The position numbers and the translations under genes were made by a program. Of a DNA stretch of 64,000 nt, positions 22,045 to 32,028 are shown piece after piece. Location of the stretch: NCBI RefSeq assembly GCF_029873635.1, contig NC_080422.1:57819889-57883888 (forward strand), in the 5' to 3' direction. Positions within the stretch are counted from its first letter, which is position 1; each line of letters begins with the position of its first letter. The notes beneath the pieces are model-generated. The model was not told where the DNA came from, did not search any database, and saw only the letters and a program-made list of their open reading frames with translations. Source of the stretch: Malania oleifera. Lineage: Eukaryota; Streptophyta; Magnoliopsida; Santalales; Ximeniaceae.

Positions 22045-24139
22045 TTTTAGAAAGAGCCAATAGCCACCTATATAGTGGCCCTGTCCCAAATTTATTAATA
22101 GACCCTCATTTATAGCGGAAGAAAACCGTGGTTACAAGCAGAGCCTATGTGAGATTACAAATAAAAAAATAAAAAACCCTCCCAAAGAAAAACCACAAAC
22201 ATGAACCAAAAAATAGAAAAATCCAAATCTAAAAAAATCTAACCAAACGGCCCAAATTAAACCTACCTAAATCAAATAGCCAAAGAAACTAAGCCCATAA
22301 CATCCAACGCTAGGGAAGCCGAGATTATCAAGTCTCAATATGCCACTAAACTTAATCAAAAGCTCATCCCTCTCCTTAAAACTATAAATCATACCCTCAT
22401 CACCTTGATGAGCCAGGTAATCTGCTGCTTGATTAGCCTCTTTATAAAAGTTTCGAATAGAGAACTAAAGACCTTGAAGTGTTGAAACAATCTCCTCCCA
22501 AAAATCCCACAAATACCACATCATACATTTTTCATTATTGATTTAATCAACAATTAGCTTAGAGTCACATTCAATAGCAATATTATAAAAACTCAAATCC
22601 TTACATAGCAACACCCCCATGTGCAAAGCATGAAGCTTGGCTTCATTATTCATACCTTGTCAAAAATAAAAAGAAAAGGCACCTTTAAGTTTGCTAGAGG
22701 AATCTGGAATAGTGCCTCCACCCCCACACGAACCCAGATTACCTTTACAACTTGCATCAACATTCAACCTCACAAAACCCATTGATGGTTTCTCCCAAAC
22801 AACCATACGTTGTCTTCTAAGTTTATGATACAGTATTCAAGGTATATCAAATAACTCAACCCCCCCCCCCCTCGGCCTTAGATCCAAATTGCACTATAGA
22901 CCACTTTATCAAAATGCACTTAATCAAAAAACAAATCGATCTCCAAACCACCTCCTTAGACTCCACCGTATCTTCCATCCTAGCTTAGCACCAAAATTGC
23001 CAAAGATGCCAAGTGATGATAGAGGGAGTTAACCCAATAATAATGCCACATTGAGAAGATTTTTTTGCTAAAGAAAACCAATGAAAGACCTGTTCCCACT
23101 AGGTTCTTTCAATGAAGGTTGTCAAGACTAAAATACAAGCAGCTCTATCTTAAACAAACGATGCCATCTCTCCTAAACTCAACGCATGGTCAAGCATTTC
23201 TATCTTCTTGTTAAGACAACAATCACATCTTGATGCAAGATAAACACCACAATGCCGAACTCGCATATCCACTAGCATACAATTGAATCGTTCCTTCCAC
23301 ATACACATAGAGATTTTTTGTTGAAGAAACTTATGCCATATCCACTCCATACCCAGGTATTTGTCTTACTCTAATTTAATAATTTCCCAAGCACTAGATG
23401 GCAAAATATTTCCATCCAAAGTCGACTTCCATATTAGAACATCTAGACTGTTTCTTAATAAGCAACAAGAGCAAAATGTTGCCCAACAAATCAGGACTAA
23501 TAAGTTCTTGCATTCGCTCAAACTTCCACCCATTATTATCCCCGCAATCCCTCACCTAGATAAGAGAACAGGACATGTCCTCCACCCTTAAACAAAGAGA
23601 CCTGAAATTCAACCAGCGATCAAACCAAAAGGAGTCCCATCCATCATGAACTCTCCAAAAGGTGTTCTCACAAAAATCCCGCAAAATCTACATTAAAGAC
23701 TTCCAAAACCTCAAACAACTTGAATAATTCTTAGCAAGACCAAGATGAAATTTTTTAACATATTTAGCCTTAAAAAATCGTGTCTATAACTAACCATTTT
23801 CAGCAAACTCCAAACAAACTTCATATGAAGAGATCTTTACACCTCCACTAAGTGTCTAATTCTCAAATTGCCATCCAACTGGGGAACGCTAAGTTTCTTC
23901 TAAGCCCTCCATTTATGCTTAAACATTCCATTTTCCTATCTCCAAAAGAAAGAGGATAAAATAGAGTTTACCTTCTTCAAGGTAGAGCGAGGTACATCAA
24001 CCACAACCAGTAAATGAGATAACATAGATGACAGAACATGTTTCAACAGAATTAACCGACCACCTTGCGACAAAGGCTTAAGCTTCCAACTTGCCACCTT
24101 TGATTGAATTTTACAAACCAAAGGTTCCAAAACTCTTGC
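22045..24139 (-). mobile_element. Truncated L1-type LINE
   Basis: The minus strand contains only the 3' part of a LINE ORF2: RT end, zf-RVT-like domain and a C-terminal RNase H, then a 3' tail ending near 22045. The 5' side stops at about 24139, against the 5' LTR of element C. Missing 5' sequence fits the usual 5' truncation of LINEs, but the flanks are unrelated LTRs, so later deletion is equally possible. No clear poly-A tail or target duplication is seen. Confidence 0.75.
22280..24130 (-). pseudogene. LINE ORF2 C-terminal part: RT end, zf-RVT, RNase H
   Basis: From the 5' side: VCKIQSKVASWKLKPLSQGG and RLILLKHVLSSMLSHLL (24130-23936), typical of the end of LINE RT. Near 23150-23350 come IWHKFLQQKISMCMWKERF and HLASRCDCC-like zinc-finger text (zf-RVT). 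RNase H spans about 22790-22280, with NVDASCKGN, NEAKLHALHMGV, ECDSKLIVD and NQAADYLAHQGDE, so its acidic positions are recognisable. Many stops make it non-functional. Assignment to the L1 clade rests on this domain order. Confidence 0.8.
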
Positions 24140-24641
24140 TTTAAGCCTATACTACTCCCATACACTCAAAAGCTTCATTTCTCTTGATTATCCAAGAGTT
24201 GTGAGTGTGCTTAGAGTATTTGTGGTTCATTCTCATTAGCTTAATACTCTCATTTGTTGTGCTCATTGATTGATTTTATTATTGAGAATAAAGCTTAAAG
24301 TTCTCCTACTGATTTTATTTAGTAGATCTTGTGCGGGAAGACTTAGAGGCTTGTGGTTCTTGCATTATCATTGCAAGTTACCTTAGACCGCATCTTTGTG
24401 TGCAAAAATTGTTTCAAGTTTGCATTCAAACATCTTTTGTGCTTTGTTTATTGACAACATATTGTTGAGGTTGTTTGAATCATCTTGCTAGCATCTTTTG
24501 AAACCCTAAACTGATATTGTGATATTCAATATTGTGTTTCAAAACTTGCTTAGATATACACTCTAGATCATGATTGCTTATCTATACTTGATTGAGTGTT
24601 TAGCACACATCATTAAAACTGAGCATATTTTCTATCATTCA

Positions 24642-26337
24642 TGAAATTAGGATAGCTTCCCAAGAGGGAGGTGAATTGGAATTTTTTTTAAGTTATTTCA
24701 ATTTTAATTTTTTGTGTTTAATATCAACAACCACAACAAGTAAATATAAAAAAAATTCAACCACAACCAATCAAGATAAAATAAAATTCAATCTTTGTCT
24801 CAATAGCCCCGTAATTGTAAAGCACACTGAATTTATATAAGCCTTGTGTTTATTCCAAACTCACAAGTCTTCTTTATGTTTAGCTTTTAAAAAAACTTTC
24901 AAATTAATAAGTTTAGGTTGATCAACCAACGTAGTCCCTTTCGGCTTCCGCAATCAATGTTGATCAAGCCAAAAACAAATTATCCTCTAGTCTATTTAAC
25001 AAATAAAATTAATCAATTAAAAGCATACACGCAGATTATAAGTCTTTGCTGAAAAATTAAAGAGTAAGGAAGAGGAGAGACACAAGATTTTACGAGGTTC
25101 GGCTTATACCTAGCCTACGTCCTCGCCTTTGGTAAACCACCAAAGGATTCACTAGTTTAGTTCCATTGATGGGTGGAACAATATCGATTACAAACACTCC
25201 TTTCATTAGGCTAGAGTCCGCCTCTCCAAATGATATTCCCTCGTTTGGTCCAACGATTCTACAGCCCCGAATCGTCTATGAAGAAGAATCAAGATAAAGA
25301 TATTTTTTGTACAAGAAAACACTCTCACAGTAGAGTAGGTTAGTACAACATTCAATATAATAATACTTCAAAGTAATTCAAATGTAAAAGAATTTTGAAG
25401 TTCAATACTTAGTATGAATCACAAAATATCTTTCAAAATATGAAAGATTCTGACTTTGAAAGCTTTTCTTCGGAGTTTGAATCAGTATCAATTCACTAGT
25501 TGAACACAAGAGATTTTGAGAGGCTCTCAGGACTTTGATTGCTTGAAAATTGCTTAGGTGTATCAAACCTTTGAAGATTGGGGCTATTTAGAGATGTTTA
25601 GAAGCAATTCCTTACCCCCAAAGTTTTCTTGAAATAGTTTCCAAGTTTTTTAAAATAATAGTGTCCAAAATCTTTGTTTAAAAAATCTTCCCGTTGAGTT
25701 TTTTTAAGCCAACATTCGAGTGGCAGTCGCCTGTCATAGAAAAAACTCACAACATAGAACACCAACAGTCGCCTACCAAAACCAAGGCAGTTGCCTGGCA
25801 TGTTCACTCAGGCGCTTGACATGTTCAGGCAATCGCCTGTCTTGCTACTGTCTCTTTGAAAAATCCCTTACTTAATTTGGTAGTCGCCTGCCATATTATG
25901 ACAGTCGCCTAGCCCTTCTTTATTTCAAAAGATTTCCTTTTTCAAAAATTTTTCTTTTCATTGATTATAAAAATATTCTTTAGAATATATAAAAAATATA
26001 TTTCTGAATTTTTTTAGAGCTTCAATTCAATTTATATTTGAAATTAACTTGAAGTACTTACATTTAGAACATCCTAAAAAAAATAATCCTTTGATCTTCA
26101 ATCATGTTCTTCCATCATCTTTGAGTTTCCAATCTTCTCTTTGAGCTTTCACCAGTATATCTTTAATATTTATGCTCTTTCAGATCTTTTTGTAATCCTT
26201 AAGCTTTATTATGCTCTTGAGCTTTGTCCCTTCCTTTAAGCTTTGCTTTTTCCTGAAAAACTTTCACTTGAACCACATTAAACACATCATGATTTTTTAT
26301 CATCAAAATAAGAATTGTAAGCCTTATTAGGCAAACA
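24642..26337 (-). repeat. 3' LTR of element D
   Basis: 1696 bp, from TGAAATTAGGATAGC to TTAGGCAAACA. It holds the CCCAAGAGGGAGG box (24660), the ACGAGGTTCGGC...CCTACGTCC box (25095-25125), a weak TATA region (TCTAAATAG on the minus strand, about 25585-25593), and a motif block at 25722-25912 with words GGCAGTCGCCTG (25722), GGCAGTTGCCTGGC (25786) and GGCAATCGCCTG (25828). It directly abuts the polypurine tract at 26338. Confidence 0.9.
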
Positions 26338-26760
26338 ATCTCCCCCTTTTTGATGATGACAAATCGAGAGCAAAAATAATAAGAATTAATACTCATGGCT
26401 CCCCCTATCAATAAGCACAATACATTTTTATAGGTATGATCCATGCATATAAGTACACTATGATCCATCCATCCATTTACAGTGATCCATGCATATAGGT
26501 ACACTATGATCCATCCATCCATTCACAGTTTTACAAACCACAAGATATGATCCATATAAGTACAAGTTTTTTTTCAAACCATGGCATAGCATATTTTTGC
26601 ACTCACTTTTCTTAAACATCTCCCCCTTTGGACATCAATCAAAAAGGGGAAGAATATTACAAGAATAGAGAAGTGTTGCAATACATAGTACATAAAGAAC
26701 ATACTATCCGATAAAGCTTTAATACAAAAAAGTGAAAAATAACTCATAGATGAAAACACA
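26338..26760 (-). other. 3' untranslated region of element D with polypurine tracts
   Basis: On the minus strand a purine tract CAAAAAGGGGGAGAT touches the LTR (26338-26352) and is the probable plus-strand primer. Two more tracts lie at 26398-26407 and 26618-26630. A short duplication around 26425-26520 repeats TATGATCCATCCATCC and CAGTGATCCATGCATATA-like text. No convincing gene. Confidence 0.75.
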
Positions 26761-27960
26761 TCAATCAAAAGCTTCCATAGATCCACTTTCATCATCTCCT
26801 TCTTCTTGTTCGCCGGATTCATCATCACTTGATGTAGTAAAGCTGATATTCATTGGAGATTTGCCTTTAGAGGAACTGGCCAACTGTTGTTCAATCTTAT
26901 CAACTCGCTTATGAATACTTGAACAATGAGTTTCTATAGTAGAAACCTTCTCTTGCAGAGTACCAAGTCCAGATTTCATTCCATCACTAAAATTCATATA
27001 ATGATTAAAAAATGGAACGAACCATGAAGGAGTTTCTGGATCAAGTTGAACTGATGATGCAAGTATGGAAGATGGAGGTGGTGGTGTAGATGATACATGA
27101 CGATGTCCCTTATGAAACCATCCTTGAGGAGAGTTCTTATATCCCATACATTTAAGAATAGTATCAGAAAAAATATCGTAATGGGTTTTTCTAGTGAAGT
27201 TAATTGATGGCGTAAGAATATTAAAATGAGCAAAAACCATATTTAACATTCCAGCATATGGTAGAACAATACGAAGGGCATCAACTTTCATAATAATCCA
27301 CTGGATAATTAGGCTTGGAAGATCCATCTTTTTCCCTTTGAGAATACACCACATTACAAAACAATCTAGGAATGAATTATAATCATGAGAACCAGAACGT
27401 GGTAAGATGTTGTTTGTAATGAGTTTGTGCAGAATTAGAGCTTTCAGATTAAGCTGTTTGTAAAGAGGTGGATGCCCAAAATTAACAGGAGTATCAGTCA
27501 TGACCAGAGGCAAAAATTCTTGTGGAGTAAAACCCTGCGACAAAATCCATTGTTTCTCGACAATGTGAACCTCATATTCTCTTGGCTTGATTCGAAGAAT
27601 TTTTCCGAAAGATATGGGAGTGAGATGAATATTTTGTCCAAGAAGATTGGTTTTGATCCCATTATCACATCGTTCCATATTTGCATATAAAATCCGAACA
27701 ACATTGGGATAATATCCTTTACCTTGATTTGTAATAAGCCTATCCCATCCAATATCCTTAAAGAGTTCCATGAGTTCAGGAAAATCTGAATTGAAGAACG
27801 TTACATCAAGAACTCTACCTAAAATAGGTTCAGCTGAAGTAATTTGATTCTGATAAAGTTGCTTAGCATGTGGAGTCACTAACCATTTCTCCACCTCATC
27901 ATTATTGATCCTTGTTGAAGACGAAGATCCCTTGATACCAACTAATTTGGAACGTGGCAT
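26761..27960 (-). CDS. ORF3 of element D: intact 399-residue retrotransposon accessory protein
   Basis: An uninterrupted frame from MPRSKLVGIKG to SMEAFD. Visible parts: a Ser/Thr-rich start; a globular region (about residues 25-240) with FPELMELFKDIGWDRL, WILSQGFTPQEFLPLVM and ILHKLITNNILPRSG, then LDCFVMWCILKGKKMDLPSL and a LPYAGMLNMVFAHFNI-like end; a proline-rich linker (STPPPPSS); a coiled-coil stretch (about 325-365, LGTLQEKVSTIETHCSSIHK, RVDKIEQQL); and a strongly acidic tail. The globular part resembles the Pfam 'putative plant transposon protein' family (Transposase_32, from memory). Biochemical role is unknown. It occupies the position of the env-like ORF of SIRE elements, but I see no signal peptide or membrane span, so envelope function is not supported. 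Confidence 0.85.
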   Translation of the reverse strand: MPRSKLVGIKGSSSSTRINNDEVEKWLVTPHAKQLYQNQITSAEPILGRVLDVTFFNSDFPELMELFKDIGWDRLITNQGKGYYPNVVRILYANMERCDNGIKTNLLGQNIHLTPISFGKILRIKPREYEVHIVEKQWILSQGFTPQEFLPLVMTDTPVNFGHPPLYKQLNLKALILHKLITNNILPRSGSHDYNSFLDCFVMWCILKGKKMDLPSLIIQWIIMKVDALRIVLPYAGMLNMVFAHFNILTPSINFTRKTHYDIFSDTILKCMGYKNSPQGWFHKGHRHVSSTPPPPSSILASSVQLDPETPSWFVPFFNHYMNFSDGMKSGLGTLQEKVSTIETHCSSIHKRVDKIEQQLASSSKGKSPMNISFTTSSDDESGEQEEGDDESGSMEAFD

Positions 27961-28285
27961 ATTTGTATGTAGGAGAAGAACAGAGAAACCCTAGGTTTGG
28001 TTCGTGGTTTGGTGAGTAGGAAGGATTAGAACCTTTGTTTCAAGCTGATTTGAACAAGACATTTGTTTGGAAAAAGATAGAGAAGCGAAATTTTAGAGAG
28101 AAAAATGAATGAGCAGGCGCTTGATGGAAGTTAAAATGACTTAAGAAGGGTTTGAAACCCTACCCGTCATGAGGCAGTCGCCTGCTAGAATGTGGCAGGT
28201 GCCTGTCTATGTGGAATATGAAAAGTCAGTAGCTCGGCAGTCGCCTGGCACCTTGGTGGTAGTTGTTTGCCAAGCAAAATAGAGT
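27961..28285 (-). promoter_or_regulatory. Pol-ORF3 spacer of element D with GGCAGTCGCCTG block
   Basis: Between the pol stop (28286-28288) and the ORF3 ATG are the words GGCAGTCGCCTG (28173), GGCAGGTGCCTG (28194) and TCGGCAGTCGCCTGGCA (28234). The first is identical to the word at 25722 in this element's LTR. The ~200 bases from the block to the ATG are A/T-rich with TTTTAACTT near 28130-28140 but no clear TATA box. Shared control of LTR and ORF3 is an inference. Confidence 0.5.
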
Positions 28286-28435
28286 TTAGTTAACTTCTCG
28301 TCTATGTAACATGCCTAATTCTCTTCTTATAAATATGAATCGCTCTTCAAGTGAAAAACTTTCACTTAAACCACATTAAACACATCAAGATTTGTTATCA
28401 TCAAAATAAGAATTGTAAACCTTATTAGGCCAACA
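28286..28435 (-). pseudogene. pol: Pol C-terminal tail fused to an 84-bp 5' LTR remnant (element D)
   Basis: 28351-28286 reads LEERFIFIRRELGMLHRREVN followed by a stop, the same pol end as in B (LEERFISIRRELSLLHNREVV). Immediately upstream, 28352-28435 equals the first 84 bp of the LTR (compare 26254-26337). The junction at 28351/28352 is the scar of the large internal deletion. Confidence 0.9.
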
Positions 28436-28963
28436 ATTCATGCTTACATTATTATTTGAGCTATACTGTGGTACATAACTTCTTGTGAAGAAGCATATTT
28501 TTGTGTATAAAAAATTTCATATACGTTTGTTGTACTCTAGTCGTGGGTCTGAAGAGGGTGACTAGCCCTGTGGGATAGTCCCAGATTGGCTTAGACCTGG
28601 TTAGGAAAGCTAGGTGCACCATCCTAGTAAGGTGCAGGTTGAGGTCAACCCCGCTAATTTACCTTGTTGTAAACAGTGCCACTCCACCTGTTAAGTGAGC
28701 CGTAGTGGAATCCTTGTGCTGGTGAGCCAAGGTGGGGACGTAGGCACTTTGGCCTAACCCGAACAACATTTCTAGTGTTAGTTTATTTTCCACACTTTAT
28801 TTTCTGCACCTATGTGTTCATTGGTTGAATATCTGCTTAGGTTTGAAATTGCTTAGATTGCCTCCTAGGTTGCATAATACTGATTGTTGGACTAGATAAA
28901 CCTAGGCATAATTTTTAAATCTTCAATTCACCCCACTCTTGGGATTGCACCAAAGCTAACATT

Positions 28964-28976
28964 TGGTTTCAGAGCC
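28964..28976 (+). other. Primer binding site of element C
   Basis: TGGTTTCAGAGCC two bases after the LTR end AACA (28961) matches the initiator tRNA-Met primer site TGGTATCAGAGC with one change. Gag starts about 40 bases on. Confidence 0.88.
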
Positions 28977-29007
28977 TCATCACTTAGACTTAAATGTTAC
29001 TTAGTAA

Positions 29008-30293
29008 ATGATCATGATGGCTCGTGTTAGTGCATCCCCTTCATGCGAGGGAAGGTTAGTTACACACCCTCCAGTATTCTGTCATGAAAATTATGTTTTA
29101 TGGAAATTTAGAATGACTATATTTGTGAAAGCTTTAAATTGGAAGCTTTGGAAAGTCGTTGATCAGGGTGATATTGTGTCTGTAAAAAATATTGATTGTG
29201 TTAATGTTCCTAAATATAAATATGAGTTGGATGATATTGATAGGAACTTAGTGCAAGTGAATTTTGATGCTATGAATACCTTACTACATGCTTTAGATTC
29301 TAATATTTTATGTGAGGTTATGATATGTAGTAGTGTCAATGAGATCTAGGATGAACTTGAGAGGAGATTTGGACCATCCATGCAAAATAAAGTGATCACT
29401 CCTTATGACACAAGCTCTAAGGATCTTGAGGGAGGTAACCCGTGCTTTGTTGCTTTGACTAATAATGAGTTAATCTTAACTCCTTCCATTTTATTAGACA
29501 AACCTAGAAATGATTCATGTGATGATTTGAATGATGTATCTGAATTTGAATCACGTGATAGTTGTGATAGTGAAAGCATACCTACTTATGAAGAACTGCA
29601 AATTGAATGTGTTAGAATTCACAAGTTACTTGTTAAATCTAATAAGAAATATACTATTTTGGAAAATAAATATAAGGCATGTATGAAAGAATGTGAATCA
29701 AAAGTTCTTGTTGAAAGGGAAAGTGATTTAAAGATTAAAAATTAGTAAACAAGAATGAAAAGTTAGAGAAGGAATTGAATGCAGTAAGATCTCAAGCATC
29801 AAATGATAATAATAATGATCTTCTTATTGCTGAACTTGAACAAAAAGCAAACAACATGACTAAAGAGTTTATCAAACTACAAGATGTTTGCAAGGGTCTT
29901 AAAAATTTAAAATTGCAAGAACTAGAGAAAAAAATAGAAGACCAGTCTAAGATCATCCACACATTCACTAGAGGGAAGGACAACTTTGATAAGATTCTAG
30001 GATAATAGAAGATGACCTTAGATAGGGAAGGAATAGGGTATAACGAAATTAGAAATAGAAAGAAAAAAAATTGGTATATAGGGTACTTTGTGAGAGAATC
30101 TGATTGTTATGCTACTACCTCCTTCGGTCCTTATACCCATATCTACTGTGCATTGTGTAAAAATAAGGGACATACTAAGTTTGATTGTGCATTCAAAAAT
30201 AAAGGGGTTAAAATGAAACAAGTGTGGAGAGTAAAGAAAAATTCGATTCCATCCCCTCTTGACCCAAAGTTGTTCCAAGTGCCAATTGAATAG
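29008..30293 (+). pseudogene. gag: Copia gag (element C), shortened
   Basis: The likely start is the third in-frame ATG at 29017 (MARVSASPSCEGRLV), since relatives begin MAxxGVSP. Then come PPVFCHENYVLWKFRMTIFV and LNWKLWKVVDQGD, the UBN2-type capsid start. A stop replaces the Trp of EIWDEL at 29347, after which much of the capsid is missing. A long acidic then lysine-rich coiled-coil region follows (29380-30005), ending in a CALCKNKGHTKFDC zinc knuckle (about 30150-30190). The CYNCKKVGH-type first knuckle seen in B and E is absent. The frame ends at 30293 with no protease after it. Confidence 0.85.
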
Positions 30294-30865
30294 AATAGGA
30301 AGACTCCATAAACCTTAGGTATTATATCTAAATAATACGGGGTCATATATATTAAGAAAAAATTCAAAGGAAGAGAAATCAACATAGTTCGGTCGACTGA
30401 ACCATTTCAGCTTATTCTCATCAAGCAATTGAACTTAGAATGTTGACCAACATGTTGACCTTACTTGAGCTGCTAAACTTTTTAGTTCACAATTGTTCGG
30501 GCAACGAAATATGGTTCGGGTAACCAAATGTATATTCAGGTAACCGAATTAGTAGTTCACCCAACCGAATTATGATGAACAAGTTGAGTTTGGGCTTCTG
30601 AGTGTTCAAAAATTGAAAAGACTTGAAATTTAGCCAACCGAAGCATTGTTTTGTTAGCTAAACAGATTTAGCATATGGGGTAATCATTACAGTTCGGGCA
30701 ACCGAATCCCTGTTCGAGTGCCCGAACCATGTTAAATTTATATGTCCACCCGCAGAAACAGCTCCATTTTCACTACACTCTTGAGAGCTCCTCTGGTTTT
30801 CCTCACTTCCAACAACTCCATTTTCATCCCTAGCTTTGTACCTTTTAGAAAAATTTCTTCCCACA
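30294..30865 (+). promoter_or_regulatory. Spacer between gag and ORF3 of element C with TTCGGGCAACCGAA word block
   Basis: No pol remains here. Eight variants of one quasi-palindromic word lie at 30387-30403 (GTTCGGTCGACTGAACC), 30495, 30513, 30534, 30555, 30631, 30692 (GTTCGGGCAACCGAAT) and 30712-30728. A TATA-like TTAAATTTATAT (30732-30743) follows immediately and the ORF3 ATG is about 120 bp further on. The layout mirrors the block-TATA layout of the element's LTR. Confidence 0.55.
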
Positions 30866-32028
30866 ATGTCTAGAGACCAAAGAAACGCTGAGGCATGCAT
30901 TGCACATGATCAATGGTTTCGTACATCTAAGATACGGATCAAGTAAGATAAGGCCTTATGACTCAAGGATCCCATCCTCAATAAGGTACTGGACATTCAA
31001 CTTATGCATATGTATTTTAATAATGTGTTAGAAATGTTTAGATACCAGGGATGGTATGAATTTATGAGCTTCCAGCCTAGGGGGATCTACCCCATACTTG
31101 TCATGCTGTTCTAGGTGAACATTGGGCAGAATGACCAAGGTTGCTACTCCAAGGTGTTTGAGAAAGACATCCAGTTCAATGATGCATACCTGGCTGAGGT
31201 GTTTGATATCCAGTAAGGCGACTTCGACTATCCTGACTCCACCTCGACCTGGGTGAATGAGCACGACTTCACTGCGAGCACTTTTTTTAATCTTGTGATG
31301 TCTTATCATGTTGTAGATCTCGCACACACCCCTAGTTACAGATGATTGACTCTGGAGGCAAAGGTAGTACACCACTTGATTTTATATAATATCTTGCTAA
31401 AGTTGGGGTCCAGGGATCATGTCTCGTACCTAGACTACTTCGTCATATGGTGTTTATTCATAAGGAAGAAGCTGGATCTTCCTAGACTGATCCTCAGGTG
31501 GATGTTCATGAAGACTGTAGGGAAGAGGATCATACTACCATGTGGAGGCATCCTATCTAGGATGTTTGTCAGAGAGAGAGTCACAAGGACTCCATATGCA
31601 GCATTAAATAAGATAAAGAGCACCGACGTCTTCTCCTCAATTACTCTAAAATTGATGCGGTATAAGCTCACTGGTAACATGTGGTTACCTATTGTTCCTA
31701 CGAGAGGTCCAGGGGCTAAGGAGATTCAAGAGGAGTAGCCCTATAGGAGCAGCCCCATGTGCCGTCAAACGTCGAGATCATAGCGACCATCACCTGTCTC
31801 ACAGCATCATTCTAGGAGTTTAAGGCCTCTATGAAAGAGCAGGCATCCTCCTCCCATACCAGGCTTGGGTCTCTCTATGGCGAGTTCATAGAGTTCCATT
31901 CCGATGTGTGGACGAACTTCCATATCCTAGGTGAGCGCCTGAGAGAGATGAATGATGAGGACATCAGCGAGGATCAGGTGGAGGTGAGTGGTGATGAGGA
32001 TGACGAGCACGATGATGGTGAGACTTAG
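30866..32028 (+). pseudogene. ORF3 of element C, degraded
   Basis: Starts MSRDQRNAEACIAHDQWF. It continues with DPILNKVLDIQLMHMYFNNV and LEMFRYQGWYEFMSFQPRGI (D: LMELFKDIGWDRLITNQGKG), then the open segment 31346-31738 with VVHHLILYNILLKLGSRDHV, YLDYFVIWCLFIRKKLDLPR and IILPCGGILSRMF. A last segment (31831-32028) has a short helical stretch and an acidic tail EVSGDEDDEHDDGET. Stops occur near 30943, 30955 and 31110, with frameshifts near 31340 and 31740. It is the third copy of this protein family in the window and clearly diverged from those in B and D. Confidence 0.78.

Larger units (their letters stand above)
24642..28435 (-). mobile_element. Element D: internally deleted SIRE-like Copia carrying an intact ORF3
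   Basis: Flanked by a perfect 5-bp duplication ATTCA (24637-24641 and 28436-28440) inside the LTR of element C, whose 3' copy shows the uninterrupted target. Minus-strand order: 84 bp of 5' LTR (28435-28352), the last 22 codons of pol (28351-28286), a spacer with a motif block, ORF3 (27960-26761), a 3' region with purine tracts, and a complete 3' LTR. One internal deletion removed the rest of the 5' LTR, PBS, gag and pol. Over the shared 84 bp the two LTRs differ at about five positions by eye. Confidence 0.92.
24140..28961 (+). repeat. 5' LTR of element C (truncated, split by element D)
   Basis: 24140-24641 matches 34455-34925 of the 3' LTR, including CAAAAGCTTCATT, CCAAGAGTTGTGAG, TCTTGTGCGGGAAGAC and GAGCATATTTTCTATCATTC. 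28441-28961 matches 34935-35428, including ATTATTTGAGCTATACT, TTGGCTTAGACC, GGTGGGGACGTAGGCACTTT and the CACCCC...CTCTTGGGATTGCACC end with AACA. The first ~900 bp, with the promoter and motif block, are missing on the LINE side. Confidence 0.87.

Noticed and set aside
26761..27960. ORF3 as a viral-type envelope protein
   Set aside because: No signal peptide, hydrophobic membrane span or cleavage-site pattern is visible, and the protein has a soluble core, coiled coil and acidic tail.
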